This document shows, piece after piece, positions 8,678 to 15,402 of a stretch of 56,939 nt of DNA. Below the pieces are notes generated by a model that did not search any database, was not told the DNA's origin, and saw nothing but the letters and a program-made list of their open reading frames with translations. The translations under genes were made by a program, and so were the position numbers. Source of the DNA: Candidatus Moraniibacteriota bacterium (lineage in GTDB: Bacteria; Patescibacteriota; Minisyncoccia; Moranbacterales; UBA1568); assembly GCA_018499985.2 (NCBI GenBank), contig JAHBAT020000007.1:1-56939 (forward strand). The letters run 5' to 3'. Each line of letters begins with the position of its first letter. Position 1 is the first letter of the stretch.

Positions 8678-9484
8678 ATGGGAAGAAAACAAATTCAGCA
8701 TTTTGTAGAAGAACAATGGTTCACTCGCTTGGTGATAGTCATTATTATCGTCAATGCTTTAGTCCTTGGTCTTGAAACCTCAAAGTCTATCATGGCAGAG
8801 TGGGGAGGTATCTTGCATGCCATGGATGTCGCCTTTATACTCTTTTTTCTTTTTGAGTTAGGTCTAAAGCTTTTTGCTTATCGTCTACAGTTTTTTCGAG
8901 GTGGCTGGAATATTTTTGATTTTGTCATTGTTGTACTGACAGTAGTGCCTGTTTTTGGCAATCTTTCAGTCCTGCGTTCATTGCGCATACTACGAGCATT
9001 GAGATTGTTTTCTATGATTCCTCGCTTCAGGCTGGTGGTGGAGGGATTCTTTGATGCGCTTTCTGGATTGGTGGCGGTCGCTACGATGCTTTTTGTTATG
9101 GTATATATAGCAGCTGTTATGGCGACCAAACTTTTTGGAGGAGCTTTTCCAGAAATTTTTGGTACGCTGACAAAGTCACTTTTCTCTATGTTTCAGCTAG
9201 TCACTCTCGAAGGTTGGACATCAGAAATAGTACGACCAGTGATGGAAGTTTATCCGTGGGCATGGCTGTTTTTCATTCCGTTTATTGGCTTGACTACTTT
9301 TACCATCTTCAACTTATTGATTGGTATTATCGTTAATTCCATGCAGCGTATCTACGAAAAAGAAGAGCAAGAGCTCTACAATGAGCTCCATAAGAGTGAG
9401 GAAACGCAGGAGGACATCCTAGAAAAAATACATACTATTGAGAGTACACTCAATGATCTCAAGAAAGCTCTCAAAAGAGAGTAG
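8678..9484 (+). CDS. Voltage-gated cation channel (bacterial Nav-like)
   Basis: Six-helix single-domain voltage-gated channel that would assemble as a tetramer in the cytoplasmic membrane. S1-S4 occupy roughly residues 15-125. S4 carries regularly spaced arginines (RSLRILRALRLF). The pore loop is TLEGWTSE, at the position where NaChBac-type sodium channels have TLESW. The C-terminus is a charged coiled coil (EEQELYNELHK onward), as in NaChBac. ATG 8678 is chosen over GTG 8672 because it has an AGGTG-like motif just upstream. The Ser-to-Gly change in the filter makes ion selectivity uncertain (Na+ or Ca2+). Confidence 0.85.
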   Translation: MGRKQIQHFVEEQWFTRLVIVIIIVNALVLGLETSKSIMAEWGGILHAMDVAFILFFLFELGLKLFAYRLQFFRGGWNIFDFVIVVLTVVPVFGNLSVLRSLRILRALRLFSMIPRFRLVVEGFFDALSGLVAVATMLFVMVYIAAVMATKLFGGAFPEIFGTLTKSLFSMFQLVTLEGWTSEIVRPVMEVYPWAWLFFIPFIGLTTFTIFNLLIGIIVNSMQRIYEKEEQELYNELHKSEETQEDILEKIHTIESTLNDLKKALKRE

Positions 9485-9554
9485 CCTTTCATTTGCAGAA
9501 GTAAGGAGTATACTAGAGGTGTACATATACTATTTAGCTTTAATAATAAATCCT

Positions 9555-9953
9555 ATGTTTGTGAAGCTCTACCTTGTAGCACTAGTCACTTTTTTTGCGC
9601 TCGACATGACCTGGCTTGGCCTCATCGCCAAAAATTTGTATCGTGAGCAAATTGGGCATTTGCTTCGTCCTGATGTCAATTGGACAGCGGCTATTATTTT
9701 TTACTTGCTCTTTATTGGAGGTTTAGTTGTCTTTGTGATTAGTCCAGCGGTGCAGAAGCAGTCATTGATGTCAGCTTTACTTCTAGGGGCTTTCTTTGGA
9801 TTGATTACGTATGCCACCTATGATCTGACCAATCTCGCGACTACCAAGGACTGGCCTCTCTTTATCACCATAGTAGACCTTATTTGGGGTGCCGTACTTT
9901 CTGCGAGTGTCTCAGTAGTCACGTACTTTGTGTATACTCGCTTCATAGGTTAA
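9555..9953 (+). CDS. DUF2177-like membrane protein
   Basis: Small integral membrane protein of about 132 residues with four predicted helices and the pattern ALDMTWLGLIAKNLYREQIGH near the N-terminus and TYDLTNLATTKDWP in the third helix, both characteristic of DUF2177 proteins. The frame is open from 9438, but that would overlap the channel gene in another frame; ATG 9555 gives the normal family start. It is followed after 4 bases by the DUF1295-like gene, and the two are probably co-transcribed. No biochemical function is established for the family. Confidence 0.75.
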   Translation: MFVKLYLVALVTFFALDMTWLGLIAKNLYREQIGHLLRPDVNWTAAIIFYLLFIGGLVVFVISPAVQKQSLMSALLLGAFFGLITYATYDLTNLATTKDWPLFITIVDLIWGAVLSASVSVVTYFVYTRFIG

Positions 9954-9957
9954 GCAT

Positions 9958-10725
9958 ATGTCTTTTTTTCTTATCTTGGCACTGATACTCTTTGTCTTCA
10001 TGAACTTTTGGTTTGCACTATCACTTGTGCGTAAGCGCAATGACGTCGCTGATGTTGCCTGGGGACTCGGCTTTGTCATCCTTACTTGGTGCGGACTACT
10101 CATGTCCGGTATGTATGAATCTCGCCAGATACTGGTCACAGTACTCGTGACATTATGGGGTATCCGTCTTGCTTGGCATATTCATGCCCGTAATAGTAAG
10201 AAGGGTGAAGATCCTCGGTATCAGGCCTGGCGCGAAGCGTGGGGAAGATGGTTTATTGTGCGTTCGTATTTTCAGGTGTATATCCTTCAGGGAATACTTC
10301 TTTATTTAATTGTATTGCCAGTGCTTTTTGTGCAGTGGTTTGGTGGGCCCGAGCTCGGAGTCTTGGACTTAGTCGGTGTCTTGGTGTGGGGACTTGGCTT
10401 CTACTTTGAAGCTGTAGGGGATAGGCAGCTCCGAGACTTTATCAAGGACAAATCCAATCAGGGAAAAATTTTGACTACAGGATTGTGGCACTATACGAGG
10501 CACCCAAATTATTTCGGCGAAGTGACTCAGTGGTGGGGGATTTGGCTGATCGCCCTTTCGGCACCGGGAGCCTTTTTTACCTTTATTGGGCCTATGACTA
10601 TCACGTACCTTATTGTTTTTGTCTCTGGTATTCCTATGCTCGAAAAGCGCTACGAGGGTAATACTCTATTTGAAGCATACCAAAAAACCACTAGCGTGTT
10701 CTTTCCTTGGTTCAAAAAGAGATAG
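9958..10725 (+). CDS. DUF1295 / steroid 5-alpha-reductase-like membrane protein
   Basis: Multi-helix membrane protein of 255 residues. The N-terminus has DVAWGLGFV; the C-terminal half has GLWHYTRHPNYFGEVTQWWG followed by GIPMLEKRYEG, the conserved signature of the DUF1295 family related to isoprenylcysteine methyltransferases and steroid reductases. The RHPNYFGE region is the cofactor-binding part in relatives. It starts 4 bases after the DUF2177-like gene. Substrate unknown; a lipid or isoprenoid modification is the usual expectation. Confidence 0.82.
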   Translation: MSFFLILALILFVFMNFWFALSLVRKRNDVADVAWGLGFVILTWCGLLMSGMYESRQILVTVLVTLWGIRLAWHIHARNSKKGEDPRYQAWREAWGRWFIVRSYFQVYILQGILLYLIVLPVLFVQWFGGPELGVLDLVGVLVWGLGFYFEAVGDRQLRDFIKDKSNQGKILTTGLWHYTRHPNYFGEVTQWWGIWLIALSAPGAFFTFIGPMTITYLIVFVSGIPMLEKRYEGNTLFEAYQKTTSVFFPWFKKR

Positions 10726-10729
10726 AGAC

Positions 10730-10758
10730 TTGACGAAGTGACAAAAATATGCTACTCT
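10730..10758 (+). promoter_or_regulatory. Strong sigma70-type promoter
   Basis: TTGACG, 17-nt spacer, TACTCT, immediately after the DUF1295-like gene. It precedes the gene at 10805, which has an AGAAGGAG ribosome binding site. Confidence 0.8.
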
Positions 10759-10804
10759 ATATAGTCCCCATTTAACCTAGGTGGACAGAAGGAGTACATA
10801 GAGA

Positions 10805-11326
10805 ATGTCGACGACATACTTGCATGCCCTGGTGGCGGAAGTTGATGCCATCAGCGATGAAGACTTGGCGGGGCAACTGACCAGGCTTCCGAAGCCCGGT
10901 GAATCGGAAACGATTCTCGGGCGCGCTTCACCCAAGCTGCTTCAGCTCCATGCCCTTTTCGGCATGACGATCGACGCAGCAAATGCTGCAGCTGATCAGT
11001 TCAATGCTGCTCGCGGCGCAGACGAACCCAATGTTGAAGAGCTCGAAAGGCTCGACAAGGAACACTCGGTTCTCAAGAAGAAACTGAAGACCCTCGAGTT
11101 CGCTTTCTGGCAGTCGGTCGCCGCTGAATATCTGCTTCCGGAAGATGCCTCTGGGTATGCTATCCGGGCCGAAGGCGATATCGTGGCCATGCCCAAGCAG
11201 AATGACGGGATGCATTTCATCGCCATCGATATCAGCGGCCTGTTTGGCGGTGGCGGATCGGATGATCCGTTGGGTAGACTTTTTGGCGATCTGTTTGGTC
11301 GCCACCGTGGTCGCCGTCCCAACTAG
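10805..11326 (+). CDS. Hypothetical soluble protein, GC-rich gene
   Basis: Unrecognised 173-residue protein. It has a helical acidic N-terminal half with a predicted coiled coil around residues 75-100 (VEELERLDKEHSVLKKKLKT) and a glycine-rich C-terminus ending in Arg-rich GRHRGRRPN. No signal peptide or membrane segment. It has its own promoter (10730-10758), good Shine-Dalgarno and own terminator, so it is a monocistronic unit. Base composition is clearly more GC-rich than the flanking core genes, suggesting separate ancestry. Function not assignable. Confidence 0.75.
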   Translation: MSTTYLHALVAEVDAISDEDLAGQLTRLPKPGESETILGRASPKLLQLHALFGMTIDAANAAADQFNAARGADEPNVEELERLDKEHSVLKKKLKTLEFAFWQSVAAEYLLPEDASGYAIRAEGDIVAMPKQNDGMHFIAIDISGLFGGGGSDDPLGRLFGDLFGRHRGRRPN

Positions 11327-11357
11327 CTCGTTTGTTGGTGATAGCTAGCTCCTGGTT

Positions 11358-11397
11358 CCCCGGTTCGCACATGTTGCGGGCCGGGGGATTATTTTTT
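11358..11397 (+). terminator. Intrinsic terminator
   Basis: Stem CCCCGG-TT-CGCA / TGCG-GG-CCGGGG with a short loop, followed by a TTATTTTTT tract. It ends the 10805-11326 transcript. Confidence 0.85.
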
Positions 11398-11442
11398 AGG
11401 GATTAAAAATTATTGTAAGGATTTAAAAAAGAAAAAAGAAAC

Positions 11443-11471
11443 TTGACATTATTCATGAAAAAGGTTATTGT
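11443..11471 (+). promoter_or_regulatory. Promoter of the secreted-protein/CsgG-like unit
   Basis: TTGACA, 17-nt spacer, TATTGT; transcription would start near 11478, about 60 nt before the ATG at 11537. Confidence 0.8.
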
Positions 11472-11536
11472 ACAGGGCGCTTCATGAAGAAAATAGTGAA
11501 GTGTTGATGCATGTTTTTTTAACATTGGAGTCAGTG

Positions 11537-11995
11537 ATGAAAGAGAAAATAACCTCTGTATGTATGGGTCTGGCACTTGCCTGTTTGGCAGGTCCAGCCT
11601 TGGCTCAGGAGAGTCCTACGGGAACCTGGGGCAACTCTGTCACCTGGAAAAACCCCTTTGATCGTTCTGTCGATCTGAGTGTTGCCGAATCTACCAAGCG
11701 TTCACGCTCTGGTGGCTACGGTCCGGGTGACGTCAATACTACTTACAATGGTGACGTGTCTAGCTATACCACCAACAATGGTCCGGTGACTAGCAACAGC
11801 GCGACCAACGCGGTCAATCTGACCACGAGCACTTCTACTGTAACCAACGGAAATGGTACGGTGGGAGTGACATTTCAGACTGGTTCTACCAGCTGGAACG
11901 CCAGTCAGGGTGCTACTGCTCAAGGTGCTTCCAGTACCAATGGCAATGCCAGTAATGGCGCCAGTGGCACGGTAACAGGATCTTCTGGCAACTAA
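11537..11995 (+). CDS. Secreted Asn/Ser/Thr/Gly-rich protein next to CsgG-like gene
   Basis: 152 residues beginning with a clear Sec signal peptide (KEKI, hydrophobic core, ALA-QES cleavage). The mature part is low-complexity, dominated by Asn, Ser, Thr and Gly with alternating patterns, and contains NPFDRSVDLS. This composition is typical of extracellular fibre or adhesin subunits. The next gene encodes a CsgG/HfaB-like protein, so by position it resembles curli subunits or the holdfast anchor HfaA, but no direct homology can be shown here. ATG 11537 is chosen because GGAG lies 6 bases upstream and the signal peptide starts there; the frame is open further upstream. Confidence 0.72.
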   Translation: MKEKITSVCMGLALACLAGPALAQESPTGTWGNSVTWKNPFDRSVDLSVAESTKRSRSGGYGPGDVNTTYNGDVSSYTTNNGPVTSNSATNAVNLTTSTSTVTNGNGTVGVTFQTGSTSWNASQGATAQGASSTNGNASNGASGTVTGSSGN

Positions 11996-12043
11996 CGAGA
12001 ATTTTTCGTTGTTGTTGATTTAGCGTAACTAAGGGGAAAATCA

Positions 12044-12928
12044 TTGCATAGAGTAAAGTTTGGCCTCATGGCATCCGTTGTCCTGAGCGCAGGTCTTTCC
12101 ACAGGAGTTCTTGCAAAGCCGGTAGCTGTTCCGCAGACTTCGGCTCCGCGAGAGTACGTCAACCCTTACCAGCCAGCCCTCGAATGCTTGGCTTCTCAGC
12201 TCACACCTCAGCAAAAGGCCACAACTATCGGCGTAGCTTACTTTGCTGAAAGGACCGGCAAGGAAGCCTATGCACCAGAAGGAGCATCGGGTAAATTCTT
12301 ATCTCAAGGCAGTGAAGACATGCTGATTGGCGACTTAGCCACGACAGGCATGACTGCTGTCGAGGTAGGGCCTGTCTATCGTCAGCTCACCGACTGGGTT
12401 ATGCCACGGCTGCCTCGCAATGATGCGAATGGGAGACCCATTCAGTATAATGCGGCTTTGCCGGACATCATCATTGAAGGGTCATTTTCTACCCTCGATT
12501 TCGGCAACTCCGACGTCAAAGAACTCTATATCTTTGGTATCGGAGGAGGTGCTCGCTCGTACAGTATCCGGTACACACTGGATGCTCGGGCGACCAGCAT
12601 GGTAGGGGGGTCGCTTCCGGGCGGCGTCGTGTTGACACACTTGGCTTTGGTCAAGGATGTCGTAGGGCGCGAAAAGAAAGCGGGAGTGGCGAGCTTCTTT
12701 GGAGCTCCAAGCTCTTCGACCTATGTCGAGCTGAATATCAATACCCAAAAGCGCGAGCTTTTGCAGTATTCTCAGCGCTACATGGTCAGCCGGGCAGCCT
12801 ATGGTATCGTCGCTGGTCTTTGGAAAATCAACACTTGTCAGGCTCAGCTCGACTGGGGTGATAGTGTGATCTCTGGGGTGCCCGTGACAGCCTTATCTCA
12901 GGCTGATTCCAGGCCGGCCGGGCAGTAA
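12044..12928 (+). CDS. CsgG/HfaB-like secretion-channel protein
   Basis: 294 residues with a signal peptide (ending near VLAKP). The CsgG-like core shows TIGVAYFAERTGKEA, FLSQGSEDMLIGDL, a PDIIIEGSFSTLD strand, IFGIGGGARSYSI and a later helix (residues ~200-265). CsgG forms the outer-membrane secretion pore for curli, and HfaB has the related role for the Caulobacter holdfast. A TTG start at 12044 is supported by AAGGGG 7 bases upstream. The usual lipobox cysteine after the signal peptide is not seen. An outer-membrane pore protein is surprising in a lineage thought to lack an outer membrane. The gene is GC-rich compared with the core. Confidence 0.75.
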   Translation: MHRVKFGLMASVVLSAGLSTGVLAKPVAVPQTSAPREYVNPYQPALECLASQLTPQQKATTIGVAYFAERTGKEAYAPEGASGKFLSQGSEDMLIGDLATTGMTAVEVGPVYRQLTDWVMPRLPRNDANGRPIQYNAALPDIIIEGSFSTLDFGNSDVKELYIFGIGGGARSYSIRYTLDARATSMVGGSLPGGVVLTHLALVKDVVGREKKAGVASFFGAPSSSTYVELNINTQKRELLQYSQRYMVSRAAYGIVAGLWKINTCQAQLDWGDSVISGVPVTALSQADSRPAGQ

Positions 12929-12941
12929 TACACTCTGACTC

Positions 12942-12970
12942 TTGACAAGAAAACGCACATGCGTTAGAGT
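12942..12970 (+). promoter_or_regulatory. Promoter upstream of second secreted protein
   Basis: TTGACA, 17-nt spacer, TAGAGT. The transcript would have a leader of about 180 nt before the ATG at 13158. Confidence 0.8.
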
Positions 12971-12988
12971 GAAATCCGTTCCTAGTGA

Positions 12989-13072
12989 ATGCAAAAAAGA
13001 AAACCCACTGCAACTTTGGTTGCTGTGATCGTTCTCTCTCTTACATTTGCTAAGAATGTTCCCACTCCTTAA
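12989..13072 (+). CDS. Possible 27-residue hydrophobic leader peptide
   Basis: Short frame MQKRKPTATLVAVIVLSLTF... with a basic N-terminus and one hydrophobic segment, starting about 12 nt after the expected transcription start. The distance to the promoter and the membrane-like composition suggest translation, but there is no convincing ribosome binding site. It could be a small membrane peptide or a regulatory leader for the gene at 13158. Confidence 0.35.
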   Translation: MQKRKPTATLVAVIVLSLTFAKNVPTP

Positions 13073-13157
13073 CTGAGAAGCTAAGGAGGTTTTCGCACCG
13101 AATGGGGACAACAATGAGTAATGCTCGTTGAGGTGTATTTGAAAGAAGGAAGTACTC

Positions 13158-13598
13158 ATGAAGTTCAAGGTTTCGTCGCTCGCCATTGCCGTCGCTGCCC
13201 TCGTTTCGCTCGGGGCGCCGGCATCCGCTGCGGTGGTCGATATCTCGGGGGTCTCCAATGCCACGAACAACGTCCGCGTCGGTGATACCGAGCAGGTCGC
13301 TGTGGCACTCGATGGTTCGCTGGGCCCGGTCGCCTTCGACTCGTCGGTCGATCTGTCGGCCACGAACCTGGTGAATACCGCCACGGCCAACATCGGCGTC
13401 GACCAGGCCAACGGCGTGCTCGAATTCATCAACTACAGCGCCATCGGCAACGTCGCCAACAACCAGTCCTATGGCCAGGTTGGCCAGCTGGCGGTGACTG
13501 GCAGCCTCACCGGCGCCGTGACCAACAACTCGCACGTCACCGGTTCGGCGCTCAACAGCGTCAATCTCGGCGCCACGACCATCACGGTCAAGCAGTAA
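13158..13598 (+). CDS. Secreted low-complexity protein, GC-rich gene
   Basis: 146 residues with a textbook signal peptide (MKFKVSSLAIAVAALVSLG, cleavage after ASA). The mature protein has repeated Asn/Val/Gly/Ala/Ser strand-like segments (SNATNNVRVGD, NTATANIGVDQANG, NVANNQSYGQVGQLAVTGS) and ends with strand-forming residues, consistent with a beta-rich surface or fibre protein. AAGGA lies 7 bases before the ATG. It has the highest GC content of this part of the window and its own promoter and terminator. Being next to the CsgG-like gene, it may be a secreted client or an anchor subunit; this is inference. Confidence 0.72.
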   Translation: MKFKVSSLAIAVAALVSLGAPASAAVVDISGVSNATNNVRVGDTEQVAVALDGSLGPVAFDSSVDLSATNLVNTATANIGVDQANGVLEFINYSAIGNVANNQSYGQVGQLAVTGSLTGAVTNNSHVTGSALNSVNLGATTITVKQ

Positions 13599-13670
13599 CC
13601 CTGCGCCCCCTTCGTCCTCACCAGGGACAAGGTTTGATTGCTCTCAGCATCGTCTGATGTGATCATGAAG

Positions 13671-13712
13671 TGCCCGCTCTTGTGTAACAACAAGGGCGGG
13701 CATTTTTCTTTT
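13671..13712 (+). terminator. Intrinsic terminator
   Basis: Stem TGCCCGCTCTTGT / ACAAGGGCGGGCA around a short loop, then TTTTTCTTTTT. Confidence 0.88.
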
Positions 13713-13768
13713 TCTAGGTATAATTCGCTATACTATTTGTATATCTTTTTCATATCCCATAATTACGC

Positions 13769-14239
13769 ATGCAATACTGGCTTTTCAAAACAGAACCAAG
13801 TACCTACTCTATCGATGATCTCAAGCGAGAAAAAACGACCGAGTGGTACGGTATCCGGAACTATCAAGTACGGAATTTTTTGCGTGATGCTATCAAAATA
13901 GGGGACATAGTCCTTATCTATCATTCCAATGCTGAGGAAATTGGAGTAGTAGGGACGGCTGTGGTAGCGAGTGATGCTTATCCTGATACAGAGCAATTTA
14001 AAGAGGGGAGTAAATACTACGACCCAAAGAGTAAAAAAGAAAATCCAAGCTGGCTTTCACGAGACATCTCTTTTGTTTCTCAGTTTCCAGAGATAGTCTT
14101 GCTTGCAGACCTCAAAAAAGAAAAAACCTTGAAAAATATGCTCATTCTTCGTCCAGGTAATCGGCTTTCTATCACACCACTCAAAGAGAAAGAATTTAAG
14201 CATATTTTGACCCTTGCTCAAAAAAACAAAGCGTGTTAG
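13769..14239 (+). CDS. EVE domain protein
   Basis: 156-residue single-domain protein starting MQYWLFKTEPSTYSIDDL and continuing with TEWYGIRNYQVRNFLRD, IGDIVLIYHSN and VVGTAVVASDAYPD. These are diagnostic for EVE domains (PUA-like fold), which bind modified bases in nucleic acids and are often linked to modification-dependent defence or RNA modification. It covers the normal length of a stand-alone EVE protein. Its 3' end contains a promoter for the next small gene. Base usage is AT-rich like the core genes. Confidence 0.9.
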   Translation: MQYWLFKTEPSTYSIDDLKREKTTEWYGIRNYQVRNFLRDAIKIGDIVLIYHSNAEEIGVVGTAVVASDAYPDTEQFKEGSKYYDPKSKKENPSWLSRDISFVSQFPEIVLLADLKKEKTLKNMLILRPGNRLSITPLKEKEFKHILTLAQKNKAC

Positions 14240-14242
14240 TAT
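14214..14242 (+). promoter_or_regulatory. Promoter inside the 3' end of the EVE gene
   Basis: TTGCTC, 17-nt spacer, TAGTAT, overlapping the EVE stop codon. It would start transcription about 40 nt before the GTG at 14287. Confidence 0.55.
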
Positions 14243-14286
14243 ATGAGCTCCGGAAATCCGGAAAAATCAAAAAAGAGGGGACATTT

Positions 14287-14451
14287 GTGTCTACTGCTAG
14301 TGAAAAGGAAACCAAAGACATGACACCATCTGCCACCAGTACCAATCCTGCTCCTGTCATCGCACCGTATCTTTTGGCGGCCTGTCAGTTTACCGACAGG
14401 GCTGTCAGGGAGCGTCAGCGTAGGACCTCCAGGGAGAGGGCGAAGAATTAG
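14287..14451 (+). CDS. Small hypothetical protein
   Basis: 54 residues from a GTG start preceded by GAGGGG at suitable distance. The first half is Thr/Ser/Pro-rich and the second half basic (RAVRERQRRTSRERAKN). No recognised domain. The frame extends upstream to 14233, but the promoter and ribosome binding site favour 14287. It is followed directly by another small gene. Confidence 0.5.
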   Translation: MSTASEKETKDMTPSATSTNPAPVIAPYLLAACQFTDRAVRERQRRTSRERAKN

Positions 14452-14468
14452 AGCGGGGTAGTCTCATG

Positions 14469-14612
14469 ATGAGACATGAAGGTGAACCGAAAGAAGATTT
14501 GGAAGAGTCTTCCTCGGTAGACGATAATCGGTATGCGAGTGGGGGAGATGCTCCTCCGCTGCCTCCAGATTTCGTGGCTCGATACAAAGAGCAAATTCCT
14601 TTGGGGCACTAA
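14469..14612 (+). CDS. Small acidic hypothetical protein
   Basis: 47 residues (MRHEGEPKEDLEESSSVDDN... ending EQIPLGH), acidic at the N-terminus and Pro-rich in the middle (DAPPLPPDF). It sits 17 bases after the previous small gene and before a terminator, so the pair is probably a two-gene transcript. A second ATG directly precedes the first. No recognised function. Confidence 0.5.
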   Translation: MRHEGEPKEDLEESSSVDDNRYASGGDAPPLPPDFVARYKEQIPLGH

Positions 14613-14635
14613 ACTTTTTTGAAGAGGGGAAGAGT

Positions 14636-14673
14636 GGGGGTGTGTCGGTATTGCTGATGCACCCCCCTTGATT
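14636..14673 (+). terminator. Probable terminator
   Basis: GGGGGTG (14636-14642) pairs with CACCCCC (14660-14666), followed by a T-rich stretch. It ends the transcript of the two small genes. Confidence 0.55.
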
Positions 14674-14695
14674 TATTCTCTGACCGTGCTACAAT
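14668..14695 (+). promoter_or_regulatory. Promoter of the tRNA cluster
   Basis: TTGATT, 16-nt spacer, TACAAT, ending 16 bases before tRNA-Ile; same -10 and spacing as the tRNA-Ala promoter. Confidence 0.7.
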
Positions 14696-14711
14696 ACCAA
14701 AGTTCATTTTT

Positions 14712-14785
14712 GGGTGATTAGCTCAGGTGGTTAGAGCGCAACACTGATAATGTTGAGGTCCCAGGTTCGAGTCCTGGATCACCCA
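14712..14785 (+). tRNA. tRNA-Ile (GAT)
   Basis: Acceptor GGGTGAT/ATCACCC, anticodon GAT in CAACA/TGTTG, T-arm CCAGG-TTCGAGT-CCTGG, discriminator A; no encoded CCA. Confidence 0.97.
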
Positions 14786-14806
14786 CAGTCCAGTCAGAAA
14801 TGTGAA

Positions 14807-14884
14807 TATAGCGGGGTAGAGCAGCTCAGCCGGAGGCTGACAAGCTGGTAGTTTACCCGCCTATGGCGGGCTCGTCTGGCTTAA
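14807..14884 (+). pseudogene. Decayed 5' half of tRNA-fMet with two hairpin insertions
   Basis: The 19 bases 14807-14825 are identical to 15133-15151, the start of the intact tRNA-fMet. CTGGTAG and CTCGTCTGGCT of the same tRNA follow in order. They are separated by two extra segments, each a small hairpin (CAGCC-GGA-GGCTG and CCCGCC-TAT-GGCGGG). The similarity stops in the anticodon loop. This is a 5' half copy left upstream of the GIY-YIG gene. Confidence 0.75.
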
Positions 14885-14889
14885 CAATT

Positions 14890-15174
14890 ATGGAACAAAA
14901 GTATTTCATTTATGTTCTTGTATTTGAAGGAAATGCTATTTATATTGGCATGACACATTCATTACAAAGAAGAATACGAGCACATAAACGAGGTTCTACA
15001 AGAAGCACAAAGGGAAAAGTGATTCAAAGAGTCTTGAAATTAGAAGAGTGTTCTGATAGTATACAAGCCCGAGTAAGAGAAAAATTTTGGAAGTCGGGGC
15101 AAGGAAGAAGATATATCAGACAGTTATTAAATTATAGCGGGGTAGAGCAGCCTGGTAGCTCGTCTGGCTCATAA
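14890..15174 (+). CDS. GIY-YIG endonuclease running into tRNA-fMet
   Basis: 94-residue single-domain GIY-YIG nuclease. KYFIYVLVFEGNAIYIGMT supplies the GIY and YIG strands, followed by SLQRRIRAHKRG, the Glu-containing REKFWKSGQGRRYI and a short end. ATG 14890 is chosen; an upstream ATG at 14863 lies in the half-tRNA copy. The last 12 or so residues (SGVEQPGSSSGS) and the TAA stop are encoded by the sense strand of tRNA-fMet, the stop lying in the anticodon loop. Small GIY-YIG genes are common in Patescibacteria; here the arrangement suggests a homing-type insertion at the tRNA. Confidence 0.82.
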   Translation: MEQKYFIYVLVFEGNAIYIGMTHSLQRRIRAHKRGSTRSTKGKVIQRVLKLEECSDSIQARVREKFWKSGQGRRYIRQLLNYSGVEQPGSSSGS

Positions 15175-15209
15175 CCAGAAGGTCGGTGGTTCGAATCCAC
15201 CCCCCGCAA
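15136..15209 (+). tRNA. Initiator tRNA-fMet (CAT)
   Basis: D-arm GAGCAG-CCTGGTAG-CTC and anticodon CAT match bacterial initiator tRNAs. Position 1 (A) and 72 (A) do not pair, the hallmark of initiators; pairs 2-7 are GCGGGG/CCCCGC. T-arm GGTGG-TTCGAAT-CCACC, discriminator A, no CCA. The first ~38 nt overlap the end of the GIY-YIG frame. Confidence 0.92.
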
Positions 15210-15278
15210 CAATCTTTTTTATATCAGTACGTGACAGATGCTGACTTGGCCTGTCGCAACCGAAATAGAAAGAGGAGT

Positions 15279-15352
15279 GGCAGGGTAGCTCAGATGGTTA
15301 GAGCGCAGCACTCATAACGCTGAGGTCGGCAGTTCGATCCTGCCCCCTGCTA
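15279..15352 (+). tRNA. tRNA-Met (CAT)
   Basis: Acceptor GGCAGGG/CCCTGCT, anticodon CAT, T-arm GGCAG-TTCGATC-CTGCC, discriminator A, no CCA. The last anticodon-stem pair is an A/C mismatch. A lysidine-modified tRNA-Ile (CAT) cannot be excluded. Confidence 0.9.
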
Positions 15353-15402
15353 CAAGGTAGTTTGAAGTAGTGTGGTCCGGTTTACCTGGGCCAAAAATAT
15401 AT

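Noticed and set aside
10730-13750. Contamination or chimeric assembly for the GC-rich CsgG-like region
   Set aside because: Promoters of the same type serve GC-rich genes elsewhere (48978), and flanks are continuous without adapter or repeat. It cannot be excluded without reads, so it is named as the refuting test rather than the main reading.
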